Assembly (NCBI GenBank): GCA_040391135.1
Contig: JBEBYL010000010.1
Coordinates: forward strand, 41,065 to 105,064
DNA: 64,000 nucleotides
Origin: G025836975 sp040391135
Lineage (GTDB): Bacteria; Pseudomonadota; Gammaproteobacteria; Burkholderiales; Burkholderiaceae_B
Direction of reading: 5' to 3'
Part shown: in pieces, positions 34,594 to 43,746 of the stretch
Layout of the letters: every line of letters begins with the position of its first letter
Numbering within the stretch: position 1 is the first letter of the stretch
Notes under the pieces: generated by a model
Database searches by the model: none
Seen by the model: the letters and a program-made list of their open reading frames with translations, nothing else
Told to the model about the DNA's origin: nothing
Made by a program: the position numbers and the translations under genes

Positions 34594-35517
34594 ATGACCC
34601 AATTATTGATCAGTGAAGTCGCCCCGCGCGACGGCCTGCAAAGCATCAAGAGCATTATGCCGACCGCCGAGAAGTGCCGGTGGATAAGCGCCCTGGCCGA
34701 TGCGGGCCTGAAGGAAATAGAAGTCGCCTCTTTCGTCCCGGCCAAGCTGCTGCCGCAGATGGCCGACGCCGCCGAGCTCGTGCGGTTCGCCCGCGGGATA
34801 CCGGGCCTGCACGTCGCTTGCCTGGCTCCGAACCTGAAAGGCGCACAAGCGGCATTCGAAGCGGGTGCGCATAAAGTGACGATGCCGGTATCGGTCAGCG
34901 AAGCGCATTCGCTGGCCAACGTGCGCAAGACCCATGCACAGATCATCGACGAAGTCCGGCAGGTCGTCCAACTGCGCAATCAACGCTATCCCGGCGTGGC
35001 CATCGAAGCGGGCCTGTCCACGGCCTTCGGCTGCACCCTCATCGGCGCCATCAGCGACGATGAGGTCATGCGCATGGCCAATACCGTCGCCCAATGCGGC
35101 GTCGATGAAGTCGGCCTGTCGGATACGTCCGGCTATGCGAATCCCACGCAGATCCGCCGATTGTTCCGCCGCTTGCAGAGCGAGCTGGGCGACAAGGCGG
35201 GCGGCGCGCATCTGCATAACACCATGGGACTGGGCCTGGCCAATGTCGTGGCGGCGCTGGAGGCCGATGTCAGTACTTTCGACTCCAGCCAGGCCGGCAT
35301 CGGCGGCTGCCCCTACGCACCCGGCGCGACGGGCAACATCGTTACGGAAGACCTGGTGTTCATGCTGGAAGCCATGGGTTGCGACACCGGCATCGATCTG
35401 GACAAGCTGCTTGCCGCCCGCGACATACTGGCCCGCGCCCTGCCGAACGAGACACTGTATGGCTATACCGCCGCGGCGGGATTGCCCAAGAATTTTTCGC
35501 CACGCGGCAAGGCTTGA
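34594..35517 (+). CDS. Hydroxymethylglutaryl-CoA lyase family enzyme
   Basis: Cleaves HMG-CoA, or a similar 3-hydroxyacyl-CoA, to acetyl-CoA and a keto acid. Its 307 residues form the TIM barrel: SEVAPRDGLQ (metal and catalytic Arg-Asp), EVASFVP, GLSDTSGYANP, HLHNTMGLG (metal His-x-His) and the signature GIGGCPYAPGATGN with the catalytic Cys. It could use HMG-CoA itself or a homologue. Only two bases separate it from the CoA-transferase gene, arguing that they act in sequence. Confidence 0.88.
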   Translation: MTQLLISEVAPRDGLQSIKSIMPTAEKCRWISALADAGLKEIEVASFVPAKLLPQMADAAELVRFARGIPGLHVACLAPNLKGAQAAFEAGAHKVTMPVSVSEAHSLANVRKTHAQIIDEVRQVVQLRNQRYPGVAIEAGLSTAFGCTLIGAISDDEVMRMANTVAQCGVDEVGLSDTSGYANPTQIRRLFRRLQSELGDKAGGAHLHNTMGLGLANVVAALEADVSTFDSSQAGIGGCPYAPGATGNIVTEDLVFMLEAMGCDTGIDLDKLLAARDILARALPNETLYGYTAAAGLPKNFSPRGKA

Positions 35518-35519
35518 AC

Positions 35520-36764
35520 ATGAATCAGAACACCTCCAATCCATCTCAACATCCGGCCGGCGGATCGCCCCCGGCGCGCTTGCCCTTCGAAGGCATCAGG
35601 GTGGTCGAATTTTCCCATATGGTCATGGGACCGACCTGCGGCATGGTGCTGGGCGACCTGGGTGCCGAAGTCATCAAGATCGAACCCATAGACGGCGACA
35701 ATACCCGCAAGCTGAAAGGATCGGGGGCCGGCTTTTTTCCCATGTTCAACCGGAACAAGAAGAGCTTGCCCGTCGATTTGAAAAGCGCCGAAGGCCGCGC
35801 GCTGGTCCTGAAGCTGATCGGCACGGCCGATGTGGTCACCGAGAACTTCAAGGCGGGCGCCATGGCCAAGCTGGGCTTCGATTACCCAAGCCTGAAGAAA
35901 CTGAATCCGGGACTGGTGTACGTGTCGCACAAGGGATTCCTTCCCGGGCCCTATGACCATCGCACCGCCCTGGATGAAGTGGTCCAGATGATGGGCGGAT
36001 TGGCCTACATGACCGGTCCCGAGGGCAGGCCGCTGCGCGCCGGCGCCGCCGTCAACGACATCATGGGCGGCGTCTTCGGCGCCCTCGGAGCCATTGTCGC
36101 CCTTTGGGAAAGAGCCCGTACCGGCGTCGGCCAGGAGGTGTGTTCGGCCCTGTTCGAAAACAACGTCTTCCTGGTCGGCCACCACATGCTGCAGTATGCG
36201 ATGACGGGGCAGGCGGCCGCACCCATGCCCAGCCGCATTTCAGCCTGGGCCATTTACGATGTGTTCACTGTCAAGGACGATGGACAGATTTTTCTGGCCG
36301 TGGTGTCGGACACCCAATGGAAGAAGTTCTGCCAGGTTTTCGGCTTCGACGATCTGGCGAACGATGCCCGCCTGGACACCAACAATAGCCGCGTAAGCGC
36401 CAGGCCATGGCTCATGCCGCTGCTGCGCGAACGCCTGGGCGGTTATGCGGTAAGCGAGATCGAGCGCCTGTTCGAGTCCAACGGCCTGCCGTATGCGCCG
36501 ATAGGCAAGCCGGAGGATCTGCTTCACGATACGCATTTGCTCGAGACGGGCGGCCTGGCCGACATCAAGCTGACCGACAGCCGGCACGGCGCGGACGCCA
36601 AAACCCCTTTGCTGCCCTTCACCCTGGACGAACGGCGTCTGGGCGTGCGGCTGGACCCGCCCGAAATCGGCGAGCACGCCCAACAGGTGCTGGCCGGATT
36701 GAATATCGATCCGGCGCAGATCCGCGAGCTTCAGGAAAAGGGAATACTGGGTCCCGTCAGCTAG
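35520..36764 (+). CDS. CaiB/BaiF family CoA-transferase
   Basis: Class III CoA-transferase, 414 residues, moving CoA from an acyl-CoA (often succinyl-CoA) to a carboxylic acid. FEGIRVVEFSHMVMGPTCGMVLGDLGAEVIKIE is the family N-terminus; RNKKSLPVDLKSAEGR and ENFKAGAMAKLGFDY follow, and DEVVQMMGGLAYMTG carries the expected catalytic Asp. I chose ATG 35520. It is the last gene of the operon and would activate the dicarboxylate produced by the two dehydrogenases for the lyase. Confidence 0.88.
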   Translation: MNQNTSNPSQHPAGGSPPARLPFEGIRVVEFSHMVMGPTCGMVLGDLGAEVIKIEPIDGDNTRKLKGSGAGFFPMFNRNKKSLPVDLKSAEGRALVLKLIGTADVVTENFKAGAMAKLGFDYPSLKKLNPGLVYVSHKGFLPGPYDHRTALDEVVQMMGGLAYMTGPEGRPLRAGAAVNDIMGGVFGALGAIVALWERARTGVGQEVCSALFENNVFLVGHHMLQYAMTGQAAAPMPSRISAWAIYDVFTVKDDGQIFLAVVSDTQWKKFCQVFGFDDLANDARLDTNNSRVSARPWLMPLLRERLGGYAVSEIERLFESNGLPYAPIGKPEDLLHDTHLLETGGLADIKLTDSRHGADAKTPLLPFTLDERRLGVRLDPPEIGEHAQQVLAGLNIDPAQIRELQEKGILGPVS

Positions 36765-36779
36765 GATCGGGACAGCCGC

Positions 36780-37505
36780 CTAGCCGAAGCGCCCCTGGCC
36801 GCCCAGCAAGACGGTTATCTTGTCCGCGGCGGCCTTTACGGCTTCGGCGAAATCCGCCTTCAATCTGGACGTCGGCATGGTCAGCGTGACCGCGCCGACC
36901 AGTTCCTTGCGATCATTGCAGACCACCGCCGATACGCCCGACAACTCGGGCAGGCGATCGCCCTTCAGGAGGATGAAGCCGTCACGGCGGATCTGGTCGT
37001 AGAGCTTGCCTTCGGCCCCCAGGAAAGCGCTCAGCACACGTCCTCCCGCGCCGCGATCCAGCGGCAGCACATCGCCTTCGCTGGTGTGATAACGGATGGC
37101 CTGCGGCGAGTCGACACGATGCACGCAAACCCGGTGCTTGCCCTGCACAATATGGAAGGCCGCGCTTTCGCGCGTCGCGGCCACCAGATCGCGCAAGACC
37201 GGCATGACCACGCCTCCCAGCGAAAAAGAAGCGGCATATATGGTGTTCAAGCGGGCGACTTCGTAGCCCAGGGCGTAGCGCCCATCCGCTTTGCGTTGCA
37301 TCAGCCCGGCATGCTCCAATGACGCCAGCAGGCGCAAGATGGTGCTTTTATACAGACCGGAACGCTCGGAAAGCTCTATCAGCGTCAGCTCTGTATCGCC
37401 CGGCTTGAATGCCGCCAGCAATGAAATCGCCCGATCGACGGCAGCCACGCCGCCCGGCGCCGGATTCGCGTCTGCCACAGAAAGAGAAACTGCTTTTTTT
37501 GGCAT
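36780..37505 (-). CDS. IclR family transcriptional regulator
   Basis: 241-residue regulator with an N-terminal winged helix-turn-helix (AVDRAISLLAAF, LTLIELSERSGLYKSTILRLLASLEHAGLM) and a C-terminal ligand-binding GAF-like domain (YHTSEGDVLPLDRGAGGRVLSAF, AVVCNDRKELVGAVTLTMP). It is convergent with the catabolic operon, 15 bases from its end, and is the best candidate to bind the palindrome at 29861-29877. Confidence 0.88.
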   Translation of the reverse strand: MPKKAVSLSVADANPAPGGVAAVDRAISLLAAFKPGDTELTLIELSERSGLYKSTILRLLASLEHAGLMQRKADGRYALGYEVARLNTIYAASFSLGGVVMPVLRDLVAATRESAAFHIVQGKHRVCVHRVDSPQAIRYHTSEGDVLPLDRGAGGRVLSAFLGAEGKLYDQIRRDGFILLKGDRLPELSGVSAVVCNDRKELVGAVTLTMPTSRLKADFAEAVKAAADKITVLLGGQGRFG

Positions 37506-37674
37506 CTTAGACTTTCTCCTGCCCTGAAACTCAATGCCGACCGCAAACAGGCGCGCGACAAGTCCGCTCCCGATTCAAGCGAGCATGATACCAGCAGGAG
37601 CCGCCGCCTTTGGCGGGCAGACAGTAAACTTGATCTGATCGCTGCATGGACCGTGCAGCCGCATAACACAACGG

Positions 37675-38262
37675 GTGCCAACATTGACCAAGCCTATCGC
37701 CCTTTTCATCCTGGGCCATGCCGGAACCGGCAAATCGTTCCTGACCCGCCATTTCATCCAGCAGCAGCGGGAAAGGGGCCGGGCCTGGTGCGTTCTGGAC
37801 AAGGATGTGGTCAGCGAATGCTGGTCCGGGCCCTACCTGGAAACGCTGGGCGCGGACCCCAATGACCGGGACAGCCCGCTGTTCAAGGACAAAGTCCGCG
37901 ACCTGGAATACGCCAGCACGTTGCGCATAGCCAGGGACCAGCTGGAGCTTGGCCTTAATGTGGCCTTCCCCGGACCCTGGAGCCGGGAGCAGGCCTCGGG
38001 TGCCTTATTTTCCACCCAGCAGCTGGGCCTGCCGCCCGAAACACAATTGCGCCATGTCTGGCTGGAATTGCCCATACACGTCCGCAAGGACCGCATCGTC
38101 GACCGGGGCGACCCGCGCGACGCGTGGAAGCTGGCCCATTGGGAGCGCTACATCGATGCGCTTAAGCGCCCTGCGGCGGTTCAGGATGAGCGCATACCCG
38201 TGCTGGACGCCAGCCTGCCGCTGGCCAGGCAATTGGCAGCGCTGGAAGCGCTGCTGCCGTAA
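37675..38262 (+). CDS. P-loop ATPase/kinase-like protein
   Basis: 195-residue soluble protein with Walker A GHAGTGKSFLTRHF close to the N-terminus, followed by VLDKDVVSECW and a later LPIHVRKDRIVDRGDPRDAWKL that resembles the lid of small-molecule kinases. Substrate unknown. The annotated start is GTG 37675; a TTG at 37684 (giving MTKPIALF) is equally possible, since no clear ribosome site is seen. Convergent with tarD. Confidence 0.65.
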   Translation: MPTLTKPIALFILGHAGTGKSFLTRHFIQQQRERGRAWCVLDKDVVSECWSGPYLETLGADPNDRDSPLFKDKVRDLEYASTLRIARDQLELGLNVAFPGPWSREQASGALFSTQQLGLPPETQLRHVWLELPIHVRKDRIVDRGDPRDAWKLAHWERYIDALKRPAAVQDERIPVLDASLPLARQLAALEALLP

Positions 38263-38276
38263 AACCCATCCGAGGT

Positions 38277-39443
38277 TTAAGAAGACAGCTTCTGCATCTG
38301 GCTGTACAGGTCCGCCTTGCCCTCGAAGCCTATGCCAACCAGATCGGGCATGGTGATGTAGCTGTTTTCGACCTTGACGCCATCGGGGAAGCCGCCAAAG
38401 GGCTGGAACAGGTCCGGGTAGGACTCGTTGCCTCCCAGGCCCAGCCCCGCGGCGATGTTCAGCGACATTTGATGCCCGCCATGTGGAACGCAACGGCTGG
38501 ACGACCAGCCATGCTCGCGCAACATGTCCAGGGTACGCAGGTACTCGACCAGCCCGTAGCTGAGCGCGCAATCGAATTGCAGCCAATCCCGGTCCGGACG
38601 CATGCCGCCGTAGCGGATCAGGTTGCGGGCATCCTGCATGGAAAACAGATTTTCGCCGGTCGCCATGGGGTTCTTGTAATAGCTGCGCAGCGCGGCCTGC
38701 AGCTCGAAATCCAGCGGATCGCCCGGCTCTTCATACCAGAACAGGTCGTACTGCGACAGGGCCTTGGCGTACGCAATGGCGGTATCCAGGTCGAAGCGGC
38801 CATTGGCGTCCACGCACAGCCGCTGGCCGTCCTGCAGAATGCTCAGGATGGAATCGATGCGCCGCAAGTCTTCGTCCAGCGATGCGCCGCCGATTTTCTT
38901 CTTCACCACCGTATAGCCGCGATCCAGGTAGCTGCGCATTTCATCCTTCAGCTTGCCGTGATCCTGTCCGGGGTAGTAGTAGCCGCCGGCGGCATAGACG
39001 AACACCTTGCGATTCGGCCTGCCGTCGCCGTATTCGTCCGCCAGGTGCTGGAACAAAGGCTTGTTGGCGATCTTCGCCACCGCATCCCAGACCGCCATAT
39101 CTATCGTTCCGATGGCCACGGAGCGCTCGCCATGACCGCCCGGCTTCTCATTGGTGTACATGCAGTCCCAGATCTTGTGCGGGTCCAGGTTATCGCCGGC
39201 ATCGTTCACCAGGCTTGCCGGATTGGCCGCCAGGATGCGGGGGATGAATCGCTCGCGCATCAGATTGCCCTGTCCGTAGCGCCCATTCGAATTGAAGCCG
39301 TAGCCCACGACGGGCTTGCCGTCCCGGACCACGTCCGTCATGACGGCCACCAGGCTTAGCGTCATTTTGCTGAAATCGATATAGGCATTCCGGATGGATG
39401 AACTGATCGGCAGGGTTATTTCGCGGATTTCCAGGATTTTCAT
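38277..39443 (-). CDS. tarD: D(-)-tartrate dehydratase
   Basis: Enolase-superfamily enzyme dehydrating D-tartrate to oxaloacetate. It aligns along its whole 388 residues with the Bradyrhizobium enzyme as I remember it: KKKIGGA with catalytic Lys183, metal ligands Asp212 (VDANGRF), Glu238 (WYEEPGD) and Glu264 (TGEN), and catalytic His321 (PHGGHQMSLN). I chose ATG 39443; codons upstream to 39509 are not family-like. A LysR regulator gene is divergent with an AT-rich palindrome between them. Confidence 0.9.
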   Translation of the reverse strand: MKILEIREITLPISSSIRNAYIDFSKMTLSLVAVMTDVVRDGKPVVGYGFNSNGRYGQGNLMRERFIPRILAANPASLVNDAGDNLDPHKIWDCMYTNEKPGGHGERSVAIGTIDMAVWDAVAKIANKPLFQHLADEYGDGRPNRKVFVYAAGGYYYPGQDHGKLKDEMRSYLDRGYTVVKKKIGGASLDEDLRRIDSILSILQDGQRLCVDANGRFDLDTAIAYAKALSQYDLFWYEEPGDPLDFELQAALRSYYKNPMATGENLFSMQDARNLIRYGGMRPDRDWLQFDCALSYGLVEYLRTLDMLREHGWSSSRCVPHGGHQMSLNIAAGLGLGGNESYPDLFQPFGGFPDGVKVENSYITMPDLVGIGFEGKADLYSQMQKLSS

Positions 39444-39530
39444 GATACGTATTCCAAATGTGTGGATGGCGGGATGTTTATCCGCCGTGCACAAAGAATA
39501 ACCAATCATGCTTCGGGTTTTGTGTACTTA

Positions 39531-39551
39531 TAATTAATTCACTATTAATTA
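39531..39551. promoter_or_regulatory. LysR-type operator between tarD and its divergent regulator
   Basis: TAATTAAT (39531-39538), TCACT, ATTAATTA (39544-39551): perfect 8-bp arms around five bases, matching the T-N11-A form of LysR boxes. It is 15 bases before the LysR ATG, the standard place for autoregulation and control of the divergent gene. Confidence 0.65.
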
Positions 39552-39566
39552 AATTTAACTGATCGC

Positions 39567-40475
39567 ATGGAATCCGCCCTGTCGTTCTTCGTATTATTAG
39601 CCCGGCACAAGAATCTGTCCGCCGTGGCCAGAGCACTGGACATCACGCCTCCCGCCGCCACGCGCAAGCTCAAGCAGCTTGAGCAGCACCTTGGCGTCCG
39701 CCTGGCCCACCGGACCACGCGCAGCATCAGCCTGACCAGCGAAGGCGAACTGTTCCTGGCACAGGCCACTCGCATACTGGCCGATATCAAGGCCATGGAA
39801 GATTCCGTGTCCAATCATCGCCAACAGCCCCGGGGCCTGCTGCGCATCAACGCCAGCCTGGGTTTCGGCCGCAGGCGCATCTCGGCATTGGCTTCCCAGT
39901 TCGCGCTGAAGTATCCCGAAATAGAACTCGACCTGCATGTCACCGACAAGCCGGTCGATCTTGTGGCCAACAATATCGACCTGGCCATACGCTTCGGATC
40001 GCTGCCGGACCGTCGTCTGGTGGCCCGCCGGCTTCTAAGCAACCGCCGGTTCCTGTGCGCTTCGCCCAAATACCTGAAGAAGCATGGCGAACCGCAAACC
40101 CTGGCCGAACTGGCGAATCATCGCTGCATCATCCACAACCAGAACGACGAAGCGCACGGGATCTGGCGATTTGCGCATCAGCAGCACACCGAAGTCATAA
40201 AGGTCAGGGGCGCGATGTCCAGCAATGACGGGGATATCGCCCTCAGCTGGGCCCTGGAGGGACACGGGATCATGATCCGCTCGGAATGGGACTTGAACAA
40301 GTACGTGGCCGCCCGGCGCCTGAAAATCGTTCTGCCCGAATTCACGCTGGAGCCGGCCGACCTGTTCGTGTACTACCCCAACCGGCAGAATCTGCCCGCC
40401 CGGGTCAGGGTATTCATTGATTTCCTGGTCGATCAATTCCAGCTTGCACCGCCTTTGCAGCAGCCTTCTTTTTAA
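39567..40475 (+). CDS. LysR family transcriptional regulator
   Basis: 302-residue regulator with an N-terminal winged helix-turn-helix (FFVLLARHKNLSAVARALDITPPAATRKLKQLEQHLGVRLAHR) and an effector domain (LRINASLGFGRRRIS, LDLHVTDKPVDLVANNIDLAIRFG). The divergent tarD gene is the likely target, with tartrate or a relative as inducer. It may also act on the downstream Bug gene, 83 bases further. Confidence 0.88.
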   Translation: MESALSFFVLLARHKNLSAVARALDITPPAATRKLKQLEQHLGVRLAHRTTRSISLTSEGELFLAQATRILADIKAMEDSVSNHRQQPRGLLRINASLGFGRRRISALASQFALKYPEIELDLHVTDKPVDLVANNIDLAIRFGSLPDRRLVARRLLSNRRFLCASPKYLKKHGEPQTLAELANHRCIIHNQNDEAHGIWRFAHQQHTEVIKVRGAMSSNDGDIALSWALEGHGIMIRSEWDLNKYVAARRLKIVLPEFTLEPADLFVYYPNRQNLPARVRVFIDFLVDQFQLAPPLQQPSF

Positions 40476-40489
40476 ATTGAAAACTGTTT

Positions 40490-40501
40490 ATTGTTGACAA
40501 T
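40490..40501 (+). promoter_or_regulatory. GntR/FCD-type operator on the -35 box of the second Bug gene
   Basis: ATTGT-TG-ACAAT (40490-40501) is a short perfect palindrome of the kind bound by FCD-domain GntR regulators. It contains TTGACA (40494-40499), a -35 hexamer; a weak -10, TCTAAT, follows 18 bases on. The GntR gene at 43018 ends the same gene run. Confidence 0.55.
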
Positions 40502-40558
40502 TTTACAATTACGACGCTCTAATGCTCCTTTTACTAGTTGCTTGGAGAAGGAGAAGAC

Positions 40559-41527
40559 ATGAAACGAATTGGATCGTTATTACTTGCGGGAACCGTCGCA
40601 TTTGCAGCTTTTGGCACAGCGGCGGCGCAGGAAAGGCCGACAGCGCGCATCATTGTGCCGTTCGCAGCGGGAGGCCCCAACGACGTGGTGGCTCGGCTGG
40701 CCGCCAAGGGCTTGACTGAAATCCTGGGCCAGAATGTCATTGTTGACAACAAACCCGGCGCCACGGGAGCAATCGGCACGCAATTCGTCGCGGACGCGGC
40801 GCCTGACGGCTTGACCATGCTGCTGGCAAGCAGCAGCTCCATGTCAACCGGCCCGTTGCTGATGCCGTCGGTCAGGTTCGATCCGGTCAAGGACTTCATT
40901 CCTGTGGATCTCATTGCCCTGGACGAGAACATTCTGGTGGTCCATCCATCGGTTGCCGCCAAAACCACGCAAGAACTGATTGATTATGCCAAGGCCCATC
41001 CTAACGATTTGAACTATTCCACTTCGGGAATAGGCAGTAGCTATCATCTGGGCACCCAGTTATTCAGCTCGCGGGCGGGCATAGAAATGACCCATGTTCC
41101 CTACAAAGGCACGGCCCCCGCTGTGCTCGATCTGCTCGCCGGACGGGTACAGGTCCAGTTCCAAGCGGTTTCCCAGGCGCGTGGAAACATCGAATCAGGC
41201 AAAGTACGACCGCTTGCCATTGCAAGCCCGAAGCGCCATCCGGCTTTCCCCGACATCCCCACCATTGCCGAATCCGCCAATCTTCCCGACTTCTCTTTCA
41301 TGACCTGGATGGGACTGTTCTTTCCCGCCGGGACGCCGGAAGCGGAAGTGGACAGGATGCGCGATGCATTGCATAAAGCCATGGAGCTGCCTGAATTGAA
41401 AAAACGGATCACCGATCTGGGCATGCAACCGACCAGCCAGAGTCCCGAAGCCATTGCAGCCCAGATCGAAGGCGACCTGGCGCGATGGGGCAAGGTCATT
41501 AAGGACGGAAACATCGTATTGCAATAG
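40559..41527 (+). CDS. Bug-family (TctC-like) periplasmic binding protein
   Basis: 322-residue receptor with signal peptide MKRIGSLLLAGTVAFAAFG (cleavage at AAAQ), then RIIVPFAAGGPNDVVARL and VDNKPGATGAIGTQFVADAAPDG, the family core. I chose ATG 40559 with AAGGAGAAG upstream. The amidase gene follows after 60 bases. It probably captures the amide or acid that the amidase acts on. No membrane subunits are encoded nearby. Confidence 0.9.
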   Translation: MKRIGSLLLAGTVAFAAFGTAAAQERPTARIIVPFAAGGPNDVVARLAAKGLTEILGQNVIVDNKPGATGAIGTQFVADAAPDGLTMLLASSSSMSTGPLLMPSVRFDPVKDFIPVDLIALDENILVVHPSVAAKTTQELIDYAKAHPNDLNYSTSGIGSSYHLGTQLFSSRAGIEMTHVPYKGTAPAVLDLLAGRVQVQFQAVSQARGNIESGKVRPLAIASPKRHPAFPDIPTIAESANLPDFSFMTWMGLFFPAGTPEAEVDRMRDALHKAMELPELKKRITDLGMQPTSQSPEAIAAQIEGDLARWGKVIKDGNIVLQ

Positions 41528-41587
41528 AATCGGGCACGCCCGGACGCTTCAAGCGCGCTTTAGCCAATTGATAATGGACGTAGCACC

Positions 41588-42952
41588 ATGAACCCACGAT
41601 ACCTTGCGGACCATCCCAGCTTTTCTTCTGTTGTTCAGGACTTCAAGCAGGGCCGTACGACACCTCGGGACTATCTGGAAACCTGCATCGCGGCGATCGA
41701 ACGCTGCAATCCGGTCATACAGGCGTTTACCCATACCAACCTGGATAAAGCGCGCGAGCTGGCCGATCAGTCAACGGCGCGCTACCGCAACGGCTCCGTC
41801 TTGTCGCCGATAGACGGCATGCCCATCGGCGTCAAGGACATCATCGACACCGTTGACATGCCCACGCAGATGAACAGCCCGATCTACGAAGGGCACTATC
41901 CCAAAAGCGACGCGGCGGCCGTGCGGGCCCTGTATGAAGGGGGCGGAATCCCCGTCGGCAAGACCGTTACAACGGAATTCGCCATCGGCGTATCCGGGCC
42001 CACCGTCAACCCGCACAATACGGAGCATTCGCCGGGCGGCTCCTCGTCCGGCTCGGCCGCCGGCACAGCCGCCGGCATGTTCGCGGCGGCGCTGGGTACG
42101 CAGACCCAGGGGTCCATCATCAGGCCAGCCAGTTTCTGCGGCGTAATAGGCTACAAGCCCACTTGGTCGGCGCTTTCTTCCGACGGCATACACCCGCTGT
42201 CGACCACTCATGATCATCTCGGCGTCATTGCGGATAGCGTCGACGATGCGTGGAAGCTGGCGCGATGGATTTCCGAACGCGCGCCTCAGCAGAACGCCCC
42301 CGGCTTGTCCGGACCTCTGGACGATGCCGCCATTCCCTCGCAGGCCTTGCGCACGGTCGCCGTCTTGCGCACGCAGGGCTATGACACGCTGGATGCAGCC
42401 AGCCTGGCGGCCTTCGAGGCCGCACTGGAGCGCCTTCGCGCAGAGGGCGTAAGCGTGGTCGAACCCCATGCGGACGATGCACTGGCAAGCCTGGCGGCGC
42501 GAATGGACGCCATCCCGGAGATGTCCCAGGATCTGCTCTGTTTTGAAATGCGCTGGCCCTATATGGGCTATGCGACCGCCTATCCCGACAAGCTCAGCGC
42601 GAAAATCCATGCCATGGTCGAACATGGCAAAAGTTTGTCACGCGAGCGGTATCGCGAAATCCTGGCCCTGCGATCTGAACTCTGTGCACTTACGGCAGCG
42701 CAGAGCGACCGATATGACGCATTCGTGCTTCCCTCGGCGTCGGGCCCGGCCCCCAGGGGATTGGAATATACTGGCGACCGTACTCTATTGGTATATGGCT
42801 CTTTGCTGGGAATTCCGGCTTACAGCCTGCCCCTGATGGACGTCGGCTCCATGCCGCTAGGCTTGCAATTAATGGGTTACGCCGATGCAGATTACCGTCT
42901 GACATGCCATGCCGCGTGGGTCATGGACAAACTCGGACCCCGGGCGCGATAA
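41588..42952 (+). CDS. Amidase signature family enzyme
   Basis: Hydrolyses a carboxamide or related bond, substrate unknown. The 454-residue protein contains the Ser-cisSer-Lys triad: Lys83 in GVKDIID, the Ser-rich SPGGSSSGSAAG near 149-159 and Ser176 in TQGSIIRPAS. The usual GGSIR around the nucleophile is QGSII here, a modest departure. The gene lies between the Bug receptor and GntR genes, suggesting an uptake-hydrolysis-control set. Confidence 0.87.
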   Translation: MNPRYLADHPSFSSVVQDFKQGRTTPRDYLETCIAAIERCNPVIQAFTHTNLDKARELADQSTARYRNGSVLSPIDGMPIGVKDIIDTVDMPTQMNSPIYEGHYPKSDAAAVRALYEGGGIPVGKTVTTEFAIGVSGPTVNPHNTEHSPGGSSSGSAAGTAAGMFAAALGTQTQGSIIRPASFCGVIGYKPTWSALSSDGIHPLSTTHDHLGVIADSVDDAWKLARWISERAPQQNAPGLSGPLDDAAIPSQALRTVAVLRTQGYDTLDAASLAAFEAALERLRAEGVSVVEPHADDALASLAARMDAIPEMSQDLLCFEMRWPYMGYATAYPDKLSAKIHAMVEHGKSLSRERYREILALRSELCALTAAQSDRYDAFVLPSASGPAPRGLEYTGDRTLLVYGSLLGIPAYSLPLMDVGSMPLGLQLMGYADADYRLTCHAAWVMDKLGPRAR

Positions 42953-43017
42953 ACGCGCGGCACATGGTGCCGCCTGCGAATATCCACACCCGGATGTGTC
43001 GCACCCGATAATAAAGA

Positions 43018-43746
43018 ATGAATACACCATCCTTGACCCTGGACGTCTCAAGATCGAAAGAAATCAGCGAAGAGGCATTAGGCGAGTCGCTCAACGCATC
43101 GTCACTTGCCGACCTTGCCTACAAGCGTATTGAAGCAATTATTCTTTCGGGCAAGCTGCAGGGCGGCGAACGCCTGAACGACTCGAAACTGGCCAAGGCA
43201 TTTTCCATCAGCCGCGGCCCCGTACGCAGCGCCCTGGCCCGCCTGGCCGACGCCGGTCTGGTCGAATTGATTCCGTATCGGGGCGCCTTTGTGCGAAGGA
43301 TCGATCTTGCCGATGTGCTGGAAATCTACGACGTCCGCGCTGCGGTCGAACGCGCCGGAGTCCTGGCCGCCAGCCGCAACATGACGCCGGATATCCTTGA
43401 ACGGCTTGCCGGATATGCGGCAGACATGGATGAAAGCGTCGGCAACGGCGACCGGGAAGCTTATTTCAAGACCAACCTGGCCTTCCACCAACTATTGCAC
43501 CAGACCAGCGGCAACAGCCGGCTGCTGGAGTTGTACGAGCGCTATACCCGCGAGCAGACCCTGTTCCGGCATTTTTCCCTGGTCACCGCGGGTATCGAAG
43601 AGTCCAACCAGGAACACCAGCGCATCGTACGCGCCCTGCAAGCCGGCGATTCGGATGCCGCTGCGCGAGAAATGGAAAAGCACGTCCTTTCCGCCAAAAA
43701 CCGGCTGGAGCAAGCGGTAAAGAAAGTCCGCGACGAATATATCTAG
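43018..43746 (+). CDS. GntR family regulator, FCD (FadR/VanR) subgroup
   Basis: 242-residue regulator: winged helix at about 30-100 (LAYKRIEAIILSGKLQGGERLNDSKLAKAFSISRGPVRSALARLADAGLV), then an all-helical FCD domain with metal-site residues (VRAAVERAG, NLAFHQLLHQTSGN, EHQRIVRAL). It probably controls the Bug-amidase genes through the palindrome at 40490-40501. Confidence 0.88.
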   Translation: MNTPSLTLDVSRSKEISEEALGESLNASSLADLAYKRIEAIILSGKLQGGERLNDSKLAKAFSISRGPVRSALARLADAGLVELIPYRGAFVRRIDLADVLEIYDVRAAVERAGVLAASRNMTPDILERLAGYAADMDESVGNGDREAYFKTNLAFHQLLHQTSGNSRLLELYERYTREQTLFRHFSLVTAGIEESNQEHQRIVRALQAGDSDAAAREMEKHVLSAKNRLEQAVKKVRDEYI

